Source: Caenorhabditis remanei (lineage: Eukaryota; Nematoda; Chromadorea; Rhabditida; Rhabditidae). From it: a DNA stretch of 64,000 bases. Shown one piece after another: positions 46,397-60,190 of this stretch. Where the stretch lies: the NCBI RefSeq assembly GCF_010183535.1, contig NC_071331.1, positions 6,944,001-7,008,000 on the forward strand, written 5' to 3'. Within the stretch, counting starts at the first letter, position 1. Every line of letters begins with the position of its first letter. Under the pieces are notes generated by a model. It was not told the DNA's origin. It worked only from the letters and a program-made list of their open reading frames with translations, and made no database searches. Both the position numbers and the translations under genes were made by a program.

Positions 46397-49300
46397 ACGA
46401 TACTGTTTTGTGTACAATTGAATAGCTCTTTCTAGCAAGACTGAGATAGAGCGCAGTTGCTAAATCGTGAATCCATGTCAAAATCCTTACAGAATAAACG
46501 AAGACACTGTCAAGTGGAAAACTGGCTCAAATAAAATGTGATGAAAAACAGTAAATAAATGTTGCGAACATTGGTGTGAATTTCCCTCTGAAACAAAAAA
46601 AAAGCTAAATTACTTCTCAAACAAAGAACAGTAATCGTACTAAACAAATAAACTACAAACCACGGAACAAATTCTATGCGCCAATTCTACACCAATGCCA
46701 TTTCCCCATTATTGAATCCACCCCTCGAACTAGAAATGGACTATCAGAAACAGCAATTTATTTGCAAATTTCGCGTTGTAACAACAATCAACAGCGCCGC
46801 ACTGGCGTGAAGCGTGATGTCTAGACTGTATTGGCAAGGAATTCTTCTGTTTCAGTCTTCTGAGTTTAAAATGTCGAAAATCCTCTATTCATTATTGTGT
46901 CAATAGTATTTTCCTATTTTTGCTTTGTAGAAACTAAAAATCAAATCTAGAGCTTCACTTTTCTAATTGAACACTATTTCCATACAGGTAACTTCTCGAG
47001 AATTTAAGCTATAAAGAAAAATTTCACTTTTGATCTACAAATCCACTAAAAGCAGTTGAAATTTGAAAATCCCAAACTTTATATTTAAAAAAATCAAATA
47101 TAAAGGAAACAACGTTTCTTACACTTTAAAACAGAGGTTACAGTTTCATAAATTTAAGAACTGTTAGTCTCTATAAGTGTATCTCTAGTTTCAGGAAAAG
47201 CTTTTCTTCCGGAGATCAGTTCATAGTGAGTTCCTTTCTTTTTTCGTATAAAAAATCGAATCGAATTTTACCATGTTGATTAACAATGACATCGGAAATG
47301 TTTCCAGAAAGAATAATGCAATGACCAGACGAACATTCCAATTTCAGGATAAGGTTAGTAAGGTTACTTTGAAACAGAACATGTTTCGTGATGGGTTTTC
47401 AATTCTAATAACTCGGCATTGAATTAATTGGTTTACTGTTTCACATATATGTGATAAACTGACAGAAACGTATTTGCTTTAGTGCTAATAGAGGTAGACA
47501 AACAAAACCAAAAAAAGTCTCACCGTCCTTCTGAATTTAACGAGCTTAAACACTGATATGTCATAAAATCCAAGAGCCATATGTTGGTATCTATAACTAA
47601 ATTTCATGTTTAACAAAGTTTAAAAAAAAATAGCAGGGAGTATCTGAATCAGTACGATTTGCAACCGAAAAAAAACCGAACAAATATTAGACTTGCATAG
47701 TTTTTGGAACTGCGTTCCATCGAATCCCACTTGAGAAATCTGTCTTTCTCTCTGCGCCTCTCAATTTCGCACTGAACATTTTTTCCGTTTCGGGAGAGCG
47801 CGGTTGTTAAAAGAGTGATACGAAAGGCCCGACACCCCCTCAAATTTAATGAAAAAATGAATAAAATTTAACTGTTCTCGGAAGGAAGAAATTAGGTTTG
47901 AATCATCATGGAACAATTTGATTTCAGAATGTGTTTCAAAATTTTTTTAACCATGAAAAAGTGAAACATTGAAATATGAAGAAATGAACAAGTTCTACAA
48001 AAGAAGCAAAGAGGATGAAGAAATTGCGAAAAAAAAGCGAAGACGAATGCCGAAAAATTAGCTTCCAGATGGCTGGAACACCGGATATCTAGTCGTTTTT
48101 TATTTCCGCTAAAGATGAGAAAAATGAATAGAAAATGCGTGTTTTATTTGGAATATGTCTGTGGAGACACCAAGTTCTTCTAGACATGTGTGCGTGTTAA
48201 TATGGAATTATTATCACACATTTCGTTGTATTTTTCTTTTGGAGACTAGGGAAGAAAGGAGAAAAGAGAAAGAAGGAATGTCCGAGAATTCAAAAGGAAA
48301 TCGATACAAACTGCTCAGTTTCAAGTTTCTAACAAATTTTCGACAAAACTTTTTTACAGTTAATTACCATCGAATTTTCAAGCGCTTGTAAAATAGTGTC
48401 TTTGAAACATATTATTTTTGATAACTTTAAAAAAAAAAGACTCGTGTAAAAATTCATGGATACGGAGTATTCAACTTGGGACTGAAGTCAAACATTTTAT
48501 GCTTGATGTTTCTTTAAAAGGTAATCATGCAATTCGCAGGGAAATTAAGAAAATAATGCTAAAGTTTCAGTTACATCTGATAATAACTACGGAAATCACG
48601 GTTTTCAATAACCCAAATTTTTGCTGAAATCATATCCAGAATTTTCGAAAACTGTTTTGGCAGTCTTTAAAAAATTCGCATATTTTATGAAACAGTAGTG
48701 AAGTGAATTTGATTGGTATCTGTTTTTACCGGGATATTTTTTGACGGGCGTACATAGTAAAGAGGGGGTGGGGTGTCATTGAGTTTGTATTTCAACAGAT
48801 TCATAGTGAAAGATCAAAATCAATATGCAACATCATCAGTGTGTAAACAAAATCATTCTGAAACTGAAAAACAATGATAATGATTTCTTATGAAAACTAA
48901 ACTACAAATCAATAAGCAACATACAAAAAAATCACTTTGAAACAGAAAAAAAAATTATCTAACAAATTTTGCACAGGGGTGCGAGGCGTAAGGTCATCAA
49001 TGAAAATATTTGAATTTTTTCCGAGTGTGTGCGTTGCTGTTTACATTGACACCTCGAAGAAGCCCACATCCTTACTGTTAAGAATCTGACTACCAATCAG
49101 GCCTGAGTTTATTGTTTTGTAGTTTTTTCTTCAAGTCCTTCTGATATTTAGATTTAGTATGTTTTCCGCAAAATGTTCAGGTACATTTTTCTGAAAAGTT
49201 TGGTGCATGTGTAACATGTCCTGTAGGCCTATGCTCGAGCCAGTCAGAGACTGTCTCTTAAATTTTTAAAATAGGACAGCCTGGGGCATCCACATTTTTT

Positions 49301-50315
49301 CCCCTGTGGGGCCTGACTAGAAACAATTCGTTGGGCCGAACCTGACTTCCCGGTTATAGAAAGTTTCACAAACACTATTTACTGTAGTTGATGATTCATA
49401 AAAGTAAAAGACTGGCGTCAACATTTTGAGATTAATCAAATTGATGATTAGTATTTTTCGAAACACAAGATATTTTAACTTTTATCAAGTTCGCTGTGTC
49501 CTGGATATACACTATCTTTCTGTGGATAGGACACCTCCGAAAATCCGATTTTCAGTTGATTTTTCGGAATTCTTAATTCACGAATAATTGTTTTAACATA
49601 GCAAAATATGCTTTTTATGTTGTTTTCGATTCGGTAATTTTTCATAATTATCTACCCATAAAAATCTTTGACTTATCGATTTGAATGATTATGTCGAGAA
49701 ATTTTCTTGCGTAACTTTGATAATGAACCTACAGGCGTCACTCCATCATTTTATAATATGCTAATACGGTACTTTATATAGATTTTGAAACACGAGGTTA
49801 CGGGTTTTCTCTCATAGCAGTGGGAGGGGTAAGGTACGCAACAAAAGTATTGTTTTTTTTTCAGCCGCGTTGCGTGCGCGTCGCGGTTAATTTTTTTCAG
49901 TTCTAGTTTGATATGATATGAGGAACAGCTTACAAAAAAATAACGCAATACTCTGGATCAGGAGCAATTCACATTAATTCTGACACAGTCACTGCAGTAA
50001 TGAAAAAAGAGAAATAAAATGATACAATGATGTCTGAAAACCATAAATTGTATTGCGTTGTAAAAAATGTTACTGCTTTGAAGTTATGTCGAATGGGACA
50101 AGCATCATCTATTACTGATCAACTACCTTTTGACATAATTAGCATTTTTAAATAAGACTGTGAAAACAGAAAGCAACTTTTAGTTCAACCAATTTCATTG
50201 GTTATAGTAACCGATTTCTTGTTTGCCGAAAATTCAAGTTTTTCATGCGATGCATTGATGCACTGGGAAATCTTTTTACAGACTTCCCAAATACAACAGT
50301 AATCTTCATAAATAT
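46397..50315. other. Gene-free duplicated spacer
   Basis: A mosaic of blocks also seen at 7.7-9.5 kb, 12.7-14.9 kb and 35-36 kb, with gaps. GC-rich dispersed repeat copies lie at about 48,975-49,065 and 49,815-49,900. No gene recognised. Confidence 0.5.
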
Positions 50316-51330
50316 TTATTGTTTCGGAACATCCAAACGATAAGAAGGAGGTGATGATTCAGGTGTCGTCGGGTGTATCATATTCAGCACTTTCGCGAAT
50401 GGATTCTTGTGTTGAGAGATTGCAACTGCAGTGGGCGGGGGCTTGAGACCCATTTTTTGTTGGACTGAAAACAAACTCATGTTATTGTAAATTAACAATG
50501 AATCCACCAAGAATCGCAAAAAAACAGAATCTTCGAAACAGAGAAATTCAACTCACTGGCACCAGTACATCGTTCCCTTCTCATCATCCGGTTCCTCTAA
50601 TTTCAATGGTGGACACGAGTCATGACACGTGTCGATAATCTCGATTCCAGTTGAGATATTTCTGTCGATAAGCCAGTTACACTCAAAGTCATCGTCATCT
50701 TCGCCGAGTGGGTTGAGGAGAGCTTCGGCGACCTGGAAAAATGAGGTACTGTTTCAGATATACTATGAAGCCGAGAAAGTTTCAAAATTAGTTGATTGTA
50801 CGTAATTATCGTGGAGTCACTTAAAATCTCGCAATTTCTCAAAGGGCTGGTGAAAAAGTGTAGCTACCCGGAGCCACCCGATTTTAAATTTTCTACGGAA
50901 CTTGTTTGGAGGAAAATCTGTATGAAATATCGAAATTCGCGTCTGAAATAATTGAAATCGTATACACCACTGAAAGCACTAATGAAAACAATATATTCGA
51001 AAAAAAAAAGTTGAAGGAATCGAGGAACGGCAATTTTCTGAAAGCTGTTCTGCCCGACCCGTAGCAAGTCTGCTAGGAAGATACATATCTTCATCCACCC
51101 GACAAAGTGGGATATGGACAAGACGGACGTTCAGATGGATAGCAGCGTATTCGAAAAATCTTGAAAAATAATGTTTCGAACATTTGAGATAAGAAAATGT
51201 TTATGATCAATTTGCTGACCTTTGCTGATTCTCTGTCATCAAATACCGATAGAAACATTGAACAACTGCAAATGCAAAAATCCACATTGTCAGCTCCCAT
51301 CGAACGGATTTCCAAATTGAACCGAGCCAT
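50316..51330 (-). pseudogene. Bestrophin copy E, internally deleted
   Basis: Exon 1 (51,330 to 51,220) reads WLGSIWKSVRWELTMWIFAF. Exon 2 starts at 51,159 ([17 protein letters not shown]) but at about 51,106 jumps directly into FVGWMK, the end of the fourth-membrane-segment exon, so the pore-lining PLTFMLGF, exon 3 and most of two more exons are deleted. The donor after GWMK is also lost. The penultimate exon (50,732 to 50,557, [20 protein letters not shown]) is intact. The last exon (50,464 to 50,316) has one extra C that shifts the frame before TAVAISQHKN. A pseudogene. Confidence 0.85.
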
Positions 51331-53019
51331 CTGAAAGGTACGTTTATAATGTTTTCGCTGTTTCACAAAAGTGATTTTATTCCGGAATCAGACCGGGCTA
51401 TAGTGCTCGCTCTGAGGTTATGCCATAAAACTCACTAATTTTACTACGGAATTCGGATGGTATTTTGAACAGTGAACACGGTATACAGAAAAATATTAAC
51501 GTTATTCAATCGAATTCAATAGAATAACGCTAATTCAAGAGTTTCTAGAAACAGTATCCTCCAATGTTTTTTTTTGTTTTGACTACTGACCCAGTACATC
51601 AACAAATCATCTTCTGCTACAAAAAAGAAGTAAATTTTCGATTTTATACTAGCTTTCGGTAAATTGTTTGTGCAATTAGTTTAAAAAATGAAATCGAATC
51701 GAATCGTGAAAGGAGTACAAGTATTTACAACAATCGCCGATTTTAGTTCAGTACCGGTCAAAAAAGTTGTTAACTTTTTGTTTTTCGGGTGTAACTATTC
51801 TTGGCTTCAGAGCTGGAACTCAGAAATTTTAAAACAACCTTACCATTAGACTATAATTGAAATTTAATTACAAAAATGTTTTCAAATCTCCAAAAGCATT
51901 TTTAACATCGAACTGGGTAAAAAATCGGCCGGAACGATAAATTATTTAAATGAACTCCCAACGAAAGTTCCAGAAAATGTACATCAGATAATTTTACACA
52001 CACAATGCTGTTCTTTCGAATTTCAACAATTCAAAAGTTACTAGAAACAGTACCATTCCACTACTTTTTCTTTGACCCCTAACCCAATCCATAAAAAATC
52101 TTCTTCTGCTACAAAAAGTAGGTAAAGTTTGTCAGATGAACTCCAAATGAAAGTTCCAAAAAGTGTACATCAATTTTTAAGCGGAAAGTCGACGTCACAG
52201 TGTTGTTCAACACAATTTCACCAATTCAAGAGTTATTAGAAACATTATCTTTCCACTACTTTTGCTTTAATCACTGAACCAGAAAAAATATTATTTTCTG
52301 GTCCAGGAAGTAAACAGATTTCTGATTATTTCTGACTAGCTGGTGATGGAAATTTTATAAGTAAAATTGATTCAAAAAACAACAAACACAGATTGTGTAA
52401 TTTCTTGTACTGAAGATACAGTAACTTATATGAATCCAACAATTCTATTGGAAATGCTCCGTACTGAAACAATCCAGAACAATTTTTTGAAATCAAGAAG
52501 AACAAGGAAACAAGGAATGGACCAGTGGGCCAGGTTTTATCGTCAGGAAATATCTATATTGTATTGAAAATTTCAAAAAAGTTGGGTACCGCTGTTTCAT
52601 TGACTCATTATATTCCAAGTGGGAATAAAAAATGGTACTTTGTATTTCCTAATTTCATCTTTTCGATATTTCACTTCACAAACTTTTTTTCAATTCTGAG
52701 ACGTCTAGTTTCGCAACATCCCGTACCCATATTTTTCGAAATTTCTATTCTCATGGATCTTTGGTGCAATAATTATATGCCACTCTCGTAACAGAAGCCA
52801 TCCAATTACCCGCCAAGAAAATGATACCATGAAAAGCAAATTTATAAAAATTTTCTTGTGCCACTTCACTTTCTTCAGATTACAACTACCAGTAGATTGC
52901 AGCTAAATGTAGTGGATGAAAGTGAATATAAATTTTCAAGATAACTGTTTTACGAGCTTCATAGAAAACTGTTTGAAAACTTGAAGCTTGTTTGTGGAGG
53001 CCCGTGCTCTTCTATGTAT
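51331..53019. other. Spacer between copine-like copy 4 and bestrophin copy E
   Basis: No C2B or von Willebrand A domain of a full copine is seen here, nor a bestrophin start exon. A plus-strand ORF at 52,367-52,567 is similar in part (ISCTEDTVTYMN) to ones at 19.1 and 31.9 kb, but has no known domain. Confidence 0.45.
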
Positions 53020-54398
53020 TCATACTCCGAAATTCCCATTCTCACTTAAATTAGAATTCGAAGAAACCAGTTTCGTCGACAAGTTCTTCGCTTCCAATTG
53101 CATCACAATCGGTTGAGTACGTTCACGTAATTGACTCCAAATTTCCACTCCAGACACACGGTGTCCGGATTGGTCACTGAAAACACGTTTTTAATTACGT
53201 GTGTTTCAAGTTCACGAAAAAATGTTATCGCTGAAACATGGAAATTAATCAAACAATTTCACTTACACCATCGGAAAGATGATCGGTCCTGCACAGATCT
53301 GAGCGATAGAGAAGATTTCTGAAACTTTGAAGACTTTGACACCGTTTTCTGATAATTCGGATCTGGAAATAGAGAAAATGAATTTTTGAAAAAATCAAAA
53401 TGGAATGAGATGGAAAGTATAAAGAAAAAGGTAAACCTGAAACTGAAAAGAAATTTTTCCAGTTTCATGTAAGCTGTATTTCTGGAATTGTTTCCCCCTT
53501 ATTAATGGTCCTCCAGAATTATTCGAACACTTACATTTCCATTTTGAACCATTGCAATCTCTCAAAACTGAACTCAATCGCCAAGAAATCCTCCAAAACA
53601 GCCGTGTCATTAGTTCCCAATCGATCGGTTTCTGTGATCTGAAATGGCAGAGAAATTGAACTTTTGGGTACTTGTCAATCAAGCGAAACGAAGAGTTACT
53701 CCAATAAAATATGCATGAAATACTTCTAGAAACTCATATTTTCTCCGCTTTTTGCATTTGTGCACGAGGTGAGTGACACGTGTGTTCCGAGTGGACTATT
53801 GGGATTAATGGAATCACAGGATTTTGGGAAATTTGAAACTAACAATAACTGTTTCAAATAGTTCATTTCATTGACTGTTAATGTTAACTATTCAGTTAAG
53901 CCCAAAATAATTTTGCAGAAAATTTCTCAAAACTAAATCTTACCAAATTCCACGGTCCTTCTGGAGAATCCTGACTTTCGTAGAGATGAAGGTAGAAGCT
54001 ACTTGATGGATATCTCTCGGGAGCCAGTGTATTCACTCGGAATGTCAAATCCATCACATCTTTCGAATCACGACGATCTGTGCTCTCGGAGCCTTCTCTG
54101 ACAATGTTTCGAAATTATTTGATTTGTTTTCGATTGACAAAATAATTTTGTCGGGACAATTATAATGGATTTCCAGAAACGAGAATTTTTTTTGACAAGT
54201 TTGTGAAACAGTTTCATTATAAAATTATAAACTGAATTAATGCTATCTTCATTATTTAAACAGTTTGTTTGACTACGCATTCTCGAAATTTCTGTTTCTA
54301 TTCCTCCAAACTTACTTCCTCAGTTTCGGCGGTAGAAGGGGCGGAGCCTTGCATGCTCGACGCATCTCCATGATATGACGGATCCTTACCATATTCAT
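53020..54398 (-). CDS. Copine-like C2-domain gene, copy 4 (five exons, open frame)
   Basis: Exons 54,398-54,316, 54,097-53,944, 53,638-53,535, 53,362-53,267 and 53,176-53,020 join to 594 bases (197 residues). The protein reads MNMVRIRHIMEMRR, then DVMDLTFRVNTLAPERYPSS, YLHLYESQDSPEGPWNL, ITETDRLGTNDTAVLEDFLA, IELSFERLQWFKMEI, GVKVFKVSEIFSIAQICAGP, RVSGVEIWSQLRERTQPIVM. The order (beta strand, W-x-ITETD, NDT...F.IE..FERLQW, then an S-I-AQI..GP strand) resembles the first C2 domain of copines, calcium-dependent membrane-binding proteins. Unlike copies at 16.7 and 44.2 kb, the donor after SSNSN is mutated (GTGAGT to TTAAGT), so reading runs on to TGA at 53,020. C2B and vWA domains are missing. 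Family call is inference. Confidence 0.45.
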
Positions 54399-55969
54399 TT
54401 TGATTTGTTCAAAGGAGAATTGAGAGGCAAAGATGTGTGTGGTTGCTGAAAAAAAGAAAGGTATTGGAAAGATCACAATGTACAAGAATTGAAAAATGAA
54501 AAGCGGTGAGGATTATCAGAACAGTTTGAAACTGGGAGGAAATATTGAAAAGATAATAAATGAAGATGTGGAGGCAATGGAATAAAAGCAAAGAGAGCTG
54601 TCAGTAATAATCACGGCATTGGGGAGTACTGAAACAGGCAAATTCAAATTTCAGTTATTTCAATTCACTGTTTCGTTGTGACATTCTGATACGCAGCTTA
54701 ATCGACCGCTTTGTGAACTGATTTATACCAGTTTTCCCGCATGTTTAGTCAGTTTTTCGACTGTCGTGGATATTTTTGAAATCAATTTATTAATTACCCA
54801 CTACCAGAGCCCGTGCAAACTGATGTTATTTACCCGACAGAATACCTAACGAAGTCGTAATACAAACTATAAATTAAAGTGCATACATGTTTTATCTCAA
54901 TCGTACATAAGTTTTCAGATCAAAAAATTTTCAAATCACGCGTGACAACTTCTAATCTCACGGTAGGTGGGTTCATAGATTCTGAGTTAAAATTGGAGAA
55001 AAAATCACAATAAAATGATATTAGCATCTTTTCAATGAATCGTTACCATACCCATGATAACCCAAAAAGCAGCAAAACGAAACCGAAAAAAAAGGAAAGA
55101 GAAACAAGAAACAATGTCAGTTGTCTCTCTGTTGTTTCTGAAGAGACTCGAAGCCTTATGCATTTTTGAGCAGTTTCTACATCTTTTCGGCACCGCCCGA
55201 GATGAGATGATGATGATGTTGATGATGATGTCTTTCCCTTTTTGTTAGGTTTTTGAGTTTTTTGAAGGGAACCGAGTGGAGAGGGGGACCGGATATATAA
55301 AAGGGTAATAAATTATTCTTCCTGGTTCCGTTCCACCAAAAAACAATAACAAAAAAAAAGGAGAAAGAGGGGAGGAGAATAGTAAAAATGAATGTTGAAA
55401 AAACCGCTCGACTGAAATCTGAAAACTATGAAACATGAAATTTACTTTGAATATTTTGACTCGATTCTTGACTTACCCTCTCTTCACTACCCCTCCCGTG
55501 ACCCCACGTCAAAGAACTCCAAAAAAAGTGCCCCTAGAAAATTATATTACTTTTTTCGAAAACTTCCCCTAATTTAGAAGGACCAACAATTGGATAGGAC
55601 AAGAAAAGAAAAAAGGAATAAGTTGGAGAGAGAGAGCTCATTGACTAATAGCCTTCTTCACTTTTTAAGTAGCGATCTCAAGTAGAAAGGGGAGACGAAA
55701 ATAATGAATAGGAATGGAGTATTTTGGGACAGATGATTGGAATAATGAATATAGGAGTTTCTGTTTCAGGTTATTGGGGAATAGTGGAGGGTTATTCATT
55801 TAAGATTGAAAAAAACCACCGTGAATTTTTTTCAAATGGAAAACTCTGGAAACCGAAACAATAAAATTACACGTGGGAGAAAGAGAAGAATACATGATAA
55901 AAATTGGTTCTTCTTCTACTGTTAAAACTTTCGACGAAAATTTTTAACCATTATCACGCGATACTAACA
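54399..55969. other. Upstream flank of copine-like copy 4
   Basis: Contains the conserved spacer of block 1, including TATATAAAAG at 55,294-55,303 and a GAT-rich microsatellite at about 55,203-55,230. No gene is recognised. Confidence 0.5.
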
Positions 55970-55977
55970 CTTTTTTC

Positions 55978-56280
55978 CAGACTTGCAAAATTCCGGGCCC
56001 GGTCGGCCCGGATTTGAATTTTTGAACTTTTTTCACTACAATTTTTTGTCCAAAAATTTATTTTCTGAAATTTTTTCATATTTTTCCTCAAGTATATTTT
56101 TCAAAAACCTTTGAAACCTACAAAAAATTGTTTTTAAGAAATTTTTTTCAAAAAAAATCGGGAAATTTTCGAAAAAAAAATTTGAATTTTTTCAGTACTG
56201 AACTTCCGGGCAGACCGGGCCGGGCCGGGCCCTAGAAATTTTCATCCCGGCCCGGCCCGGCCCGGCCCGTTGCAAGTCTG
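55978..56280. mobile_element. 303-bp hAT-like MITE with GGCCCGG arrays
   Basis: Inverted ends CAGACTTGCAA and TTGCAAGTCTG are flanked by the 8-bp duplication CTTTTTTC (55,970-55,977 and 56,281-56,288). Subterminal GGCCCGG words lie in opposite orientation around an AT-rich core. It shares its word with the truncated element at 45.2 kb. Confidence 0.88.
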
Positions 56281-56288
56281 CTTTTTTC

Positions 56289-59200
56289 AACAAAAAAACA
56301 TGAATAAAGATGAGTTTGAAACTGGAAGATCTGGGAAAATTGGTAAAAGTTGGACGAAAGTAAAAATCTGTTTCAAAATTTGATTATTCAGATTTTGAAA
56401 ATAAACAGATTTCTTTTTTTTTTTATGGTGAAAGAGTGAGCAAGAGTTTTCAATTTTATTATACAGAAATCTACGGATATCCCTATTGATCACGTAGTGC
56501 TCAGGTACAAATTCCAACAGTTGTTTCGTCATAAGAGAGCTTTTTGAAATTTCATCCCAAATGGTGAAGAAACAATAGAAAGACACACTCCACACTAACA
56601 TTTTTCAACATAACATGACTTAAGATAAATTTGAAACGGGGAAGTCAAAATTTGAGGCTTTTCCGGTCCACCGGTATCAGATAAGCAACAATTTTTGGAT
56701 TTTTTAATGCTAGGGTTATATTATCTTCGATACTACTAATTAACTTGATCCTATAGTTAGTGCCGTTCTGCCGAAACAACAAAATCGGTTCTAACTTACA
56801 GACTCAGAAAACTGTCAAGTTAGGAACTGGATTAAATAAAATATAGTTAAGAAACAGTGAATAATTAGGAGTTGTTGTAGACAAAACATCATTGAGAGAA
56901 TACAGAGAATTTTAGTAGTACTTTGACAAGGGAAGTCTTTGGAGACGCCACTTTCAAACGTCCTATAAATTTGGACGTAGGTACATTCGACTACGCAGAT
57001 TCCATTTCTGCAGTCAAAATCTGCTACATGTCTCTATGAGCCGAGTTATGAGCAGATGAACAGGTATTGCTTCCAATGGGTCATAAGGTCATAAGGCAAC
57101 TCTTGGAAACTGTATGAAATCTTATCCATGAAACAATCAGAACACACTAAACAACTTCAAGATCTAGTCAATCAAGAGTGAATAAAACTTTCTATCAAAA
57201 TCAAAAACTCCACTGATGAAACAGACAATACTCAACTCACTTAAATCTGGTCTTCGTTAAATATCCATTTCATCATTACTCTCTATGCTTTGCACCCAAA
57301 ACACAAAAATCCAGGCACAAATATTTCAAATTTCAACTATAATATTTCCAGTGTATCGAATTTCCGGGCTCTCCATGACACCACAATAACAACTTGGTCA
57401 AGTTTCACCTGTTCTCGGAAAACGAAACGGGAGTGAGAATATGGGCTGGAATTTGGAGGGAAGAAGAAATGCAAAGTTGCATCTAAAAGTGATGAAAGTG
57501 AATTCAAAATTTGTTTTATTCAGTTTTGAAAACAGATTAAAAAACTTAATAGTTCCAAAAGCATGTCTTCTGTGATCTTTTAATGTTTTATTCATTTCAA
57601 TATTCATATTGGCATAAATTCTATTGCTGCAAAATTTTACCACTTTTAGCCAAAAAAATCTTCTGGCTCGGAGTTTCAGTACTAAAAACACGATTAAAAA
57701 ATTTCTATTGGAATAAACCTGATTGATTTTCTGCAGTTTTAGAATATTTTTTCATTAAAAATTATTTTTTAAATGATTATAGTAAAAAAAGTTCAAACAT
57801 TCAAATCCGGAATTTTGCAAAAAAAATATTCTTGAGTACATTCTCAGAAGTTTTCCAAAACAGTGAATTTTTATTGTTTCTAATTGAACACTATTCTTCA
57901 TTCACTAATTCTTATTGTTGCTCTCATCAATCATCATCAATCACACACTTTAGGAGAAATTCCAATAATACTAGTCCCGAGAAATGTTTATAAAACTGCC
58001 CTACTGAAACCGGGTTAAAAATTTGTAGAGAACTAGAAAACATATGCGATAAACCGACTCAATCCAGCGGATTTTGTTATTAGTTTATATATCATTAAAA
58101 TATGCCCGCTTGCAACACTAGCAGAGTATGGGGGACAAAGTGAAATTTTCAATATGAAACAGTGATATCTTACTGTTACTAATAATCACAAAATTTGAAA
58201 AAAACCTTGTTTTTTAGCTAGAACTTCAAAATTTGCATTACTTACTCACATGTAAATTAACAATCTGAATTAATGAATGAACAAGTGTTCAATTAGAAAC
58301 AGTAAAAGTTTACTGTTTTGGAAAACTTTTGAGAATGTACACTAGAATATCAAGGCAGTTTTGCATCGCTGATAACATTTAATAACATTTTGATAAACTA
58401 AAAGTTCAAAAAACCGATTGAAATGAGTCATCTGAAGCTCCGCCTCCTGGATTTCTGAAATAGAAGATGAAATTTGACACCCACAGAGAGCGGAACTTCG
58501 GAAGGAAATTCCCGAAAAAACTTCTTTAAAACTTGAATAATTCATGAAGAGAATATCTATTCTGTTCTCTTTTTCTCAATTTTTAAGTCTCTCTTCGGAA
58601 TGAAAAAATCCTCTCAAAACGCTGTCCAATTTACGACGCAATAAAATGTGTGCACTCCGTCCTTCTGTATGTTTTTTTGATTTGCAAAAAAACACAAAAA
58701 GAGAATAAAAAAACAGGAAATAGGCAATATGAGGGAAAATGTCATGAAATCCATAGTCAATTAGTCAAAAAACGGGCACAGAAAATGTGGAAATAAGGTC
58801 GGATTTTATGAGAAAATGGCGTGTGTTTTCTGTTTGCAGAATTCATTGGGAAGAAGAAAGTGGCGACTCGTACGGAGGGGAAATGGGCTAGACATGGAGA
58901 GAGGGATACTCATAAACTTAGATTTTACAGCTGATTTTTTGGGGGAATGGAGGTTGAGAAGTACTTCTGGGAAATATACATGTTGTCTGCCTGGACAGAG
59001 ATATTTTTGGAAAGTAGGAAGTTGCGACGCTCCGCTTATTATTTTCATAAACAAAATAGCTGAGTTATGAATTTTTTGAAACTGGAATTGATTTCGTTTC
59101 AGTTTGATTTTGCACAGTGAATTTGATGAGTTGAGAGGCGTATGGTCCGCAACAAAAATTTGAATTTTTCCCAAATCAAGTTGCGTGCGCGTCGCGGTTT

Positions 59201-60182
59201 ATATTTGAAGATACGGAAACAACGGATAAAACTTGAAAACCGTTGGGCGACGAAGCGCGTTTTCACACTGCGCCTCGCACAGCTGTGAGCACTATTGACC
59301 GAGATGATACAAATAACAGTGTGAGAGATAGAGTGAGACAAGAGGACTTTTCAAGAAAAAACTTCAGTCGGTCATCAGCTAAAAGTTTATTAACTATGCA
59401 TGTCTTGTGGAAAATCTATTAACTACAATTTTAAACTAAACAAAAACCGTTTCACTGAAACTGTGATTATGTTATTTGTGTCTACAAAAATCAGTGAGGT
59501 TTTGAACTATATGGGTTTCTATACATCTGAATATCTATTTCTAACTTTTATGATGGAGCGCAGTTGGTACAAACGTTAATCCACTGTCAAGTTGAAAACG
59601 GGGTCAATATAAAATATTATGAAAAACAGTAAATAATTAGAACTTGTTGCAAGCAAAAAATAATTCAAGAATGAAAATGACTAAGGAATATTGAATTGAT
59701 GTGAAATTCTCTCTGAAAAAAAGAACAGTAATTGCCGTCAAAAAAAGAAACTACAAACTACGATAAAACATGTTTTCCGCTAGACTCATTCGAACAAATT
59801 TTATGCGTCTTGAAAAAAACCAGTCTGTCACCAATTGTTGTATCCACTTCTAGAACTAGAAATGAACCACCAGAAACAGTATCAGACCTTCACAGTAGTA
59901 TGAGTGTCTTTGCTAAGTTCGTGTACAGCAATAATCACGTGTGCTGAAACTGCGTGAAGCGTGACATGATATCTATACTGTATTGGCAAAGAATTCTTCT
60001 GTTTCAGTCTTCACTTGAGAAATCCTCTATCTCAGTTTTGCTATCTTAGTTTTGCGCTCAGTTGTCTTCAGTTTCGGTAGTGCGCGGTTGTAAAAAGAGT
60101 GTCAGGCTGATATGAAAGACACGCCACCCTCAAAAAATAAAGCAAAATTTTACTGTTTTCAAAAGTAATATATTGGGATTGA
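56289..60182. other. Gene-free duplicated spacer (copy of blocks 1-3)
   Basis: Parallel to 3.9-9.0 kb. No gene recognised. The stretch at 58,340-59,070 is a close copy of 6,370-7,080. It lacks the 338-bp insertion found at 7,265. Confidence 0.5.
59126..59290. repeat. Dispersed GC-rich repeat
   Basis: This copy shows the inverted outer words best: GAGAGGCGTATGGTCCGC at the left and GCGCCTCGCAC at the right, with GTTGGGCGACGAAGCGCG inside. It is the same family as at 12.8 and 41.5 kb. Confidence 0.6.
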
Positions 60183-60190
60183 ATCATCAT

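Noticed and set aside
51220..53176. In-frame fusion of copine-like exon 5 to bestrophin exon 1
   Set aside because: Exon 5 ends on a full codon, while bestrophin exon 1 needs two bases before its first A. Splicing them would use the wrong frame.
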